Below the pieces are notes generated by a model. That model saw only the letters and a list, made by a program, of their open reading frames with translations. It ran no database searches and was not told the origin of the DNA. The position numbers and the translations under genes are program-made. From the IMG/VR virus record IMGVR_UViG_3300028843_000062, positions 1 to 39,330 of that record: DNA of 39,330 bases; one strand, 5' to 3'. Below, piece by piece: positions 39,179 through 39,330 of this stretch. Within the stretch, counting starts at the first letter, position 1. Every line of letters starts with the position of its first letter. This stretch comes from a virus.

Positions 39179-39330
39179 GATACTACCTCCAGAGCAGGAT
39201 ACTCAGTTAAAGTTATACGTTTCTCAATTTCTTCTATGTCTGTTAGGTTATCTGGGTTTGGCAGCACATTAATGAATATAGCATTCTCTATAACGTACCC
39301 TACTTTCTTACCAGGCTCAGCAGTAAAAAC
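39175..39330 (-). CDS. C-terminal end of an unknown virion-operon protein (5' end outside window)
   Basis: An open frame enters from the right edge and ends at the TGA at 39175-39177. The visible 51 residues include KKVGYVIENAIFINVLPNP and DNLTDIEEIEKRITLTEYPA. The stop overlaps the next start, so it belongs to the same late operon. No family recognised. Confidence 0.7.
   Translation of the reverse strand, partial: VFTAEPGKKVGYVIENAIFINVLPNPDNLTDIEEIEKRITLTEYPALEVVS

Noticed and set aside
1-39330. tRNA genes, integrase or lysogeny module
   Set aside because: No cloverleaf-like segment, recombinase motif, or CI/Cro-type repressor pair was seen on reading; small RNAs cannot be excluded without a search.

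Overview
This 39.3 kb window is most of the genome of a lytic-type, double-stranded DNA tailed bacteriophage (Caudoviricetes). It carries a large terminase, portal, scaffold, an N4-gp56-like major capsid protein, a tail adaptor, an S74-terminated fibre and a compact phage replisome. No tape measure, tail tube or sheath gene is visible, while several large internal-virion-type proteins lie next to the portal gene, so a short-tailed (podovirus-like) particle is the best inference. No integrase, lysogeny repressor, tRNA, CRISPR array or phage RNA polymerase was seen. The promoters that can be recognised look like host sigma-70 promoters. The host is not identifiable from the sequence; base composition is moderately AT-rich. 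Both window ends cut genes, so the replicon continues outside, and lysis genes may lie there.

Layout. (1) 1-8860, minus strand: scaffold, two small anti-defence-type proteins, major capsid protein, a putative decoration protein, an intrinsic terminator, two tiny Lys-rich proteins, head-tail adaptor, a fibre-base paralogue, the long tail fibre and a truncated fibre-associated protein. (2) 8903-11389, plus strand: a symmetric divergent promoter region, a small putative DNA-binding protein, terminase small subunit and terminase large subunit. (3) 11390-15706: a regulatory zone rich in palindromes, direct repeats and promoters. It is interspersed with small genes: two paralogues of an unknown family on opposite strands, a tiny membrane peptide, a SprT-like protease and a dimeric dUTPase. 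(4) 15707-28934, plus strand: the replication and nucleotide operon with prim-pol/SF3 helicase, SSB, family A DNA polymerase, a thymidylate-synthase-fold enzyme, dCMP deaminase, a Cas4/RecB-like nuclease, HNH endonuclease, SF2 helicase, a cassette of small accessory genes and ATP-dependent DNA ligase. A VRR-NUC nuclease follows. (5) 29328-39330, minus strand: a 1909-residue virion protein, portal and two internal virion proteins.

How the parts work together. Early genes copy the DNA and reshape the nucleotide pool. The thymidylate-synthase-fold enzyme has Asp where true thymidylate synthases have Asn, a change that points to dCMP rather than dUMP as substrate, so modified cytosine is possible. 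Late genes build the particle. Embedded in the capsid operon are two overlapping genes whose products look like an Acb2/Tad1-type and a Tad2-type (DUF2829) signal-nucleotide sponge, suggesting defence against CBASS and Thoeris immunity.

The main regulatory observations are these: three copies of a 44-bp composite element (a TATTC-N7-GAATA dyad exactly 20 bp upstream of a TTKTAC -35 box); a 27-bp exact inverted repeat whose copies lie 19.3 kb apart and bracket the plus-strand block; a terminator whose 3' arm carries the apparent ribosome site of the DNA polymerase gene; and a repeated ribosome-site junction separating each of the small accessory genes.
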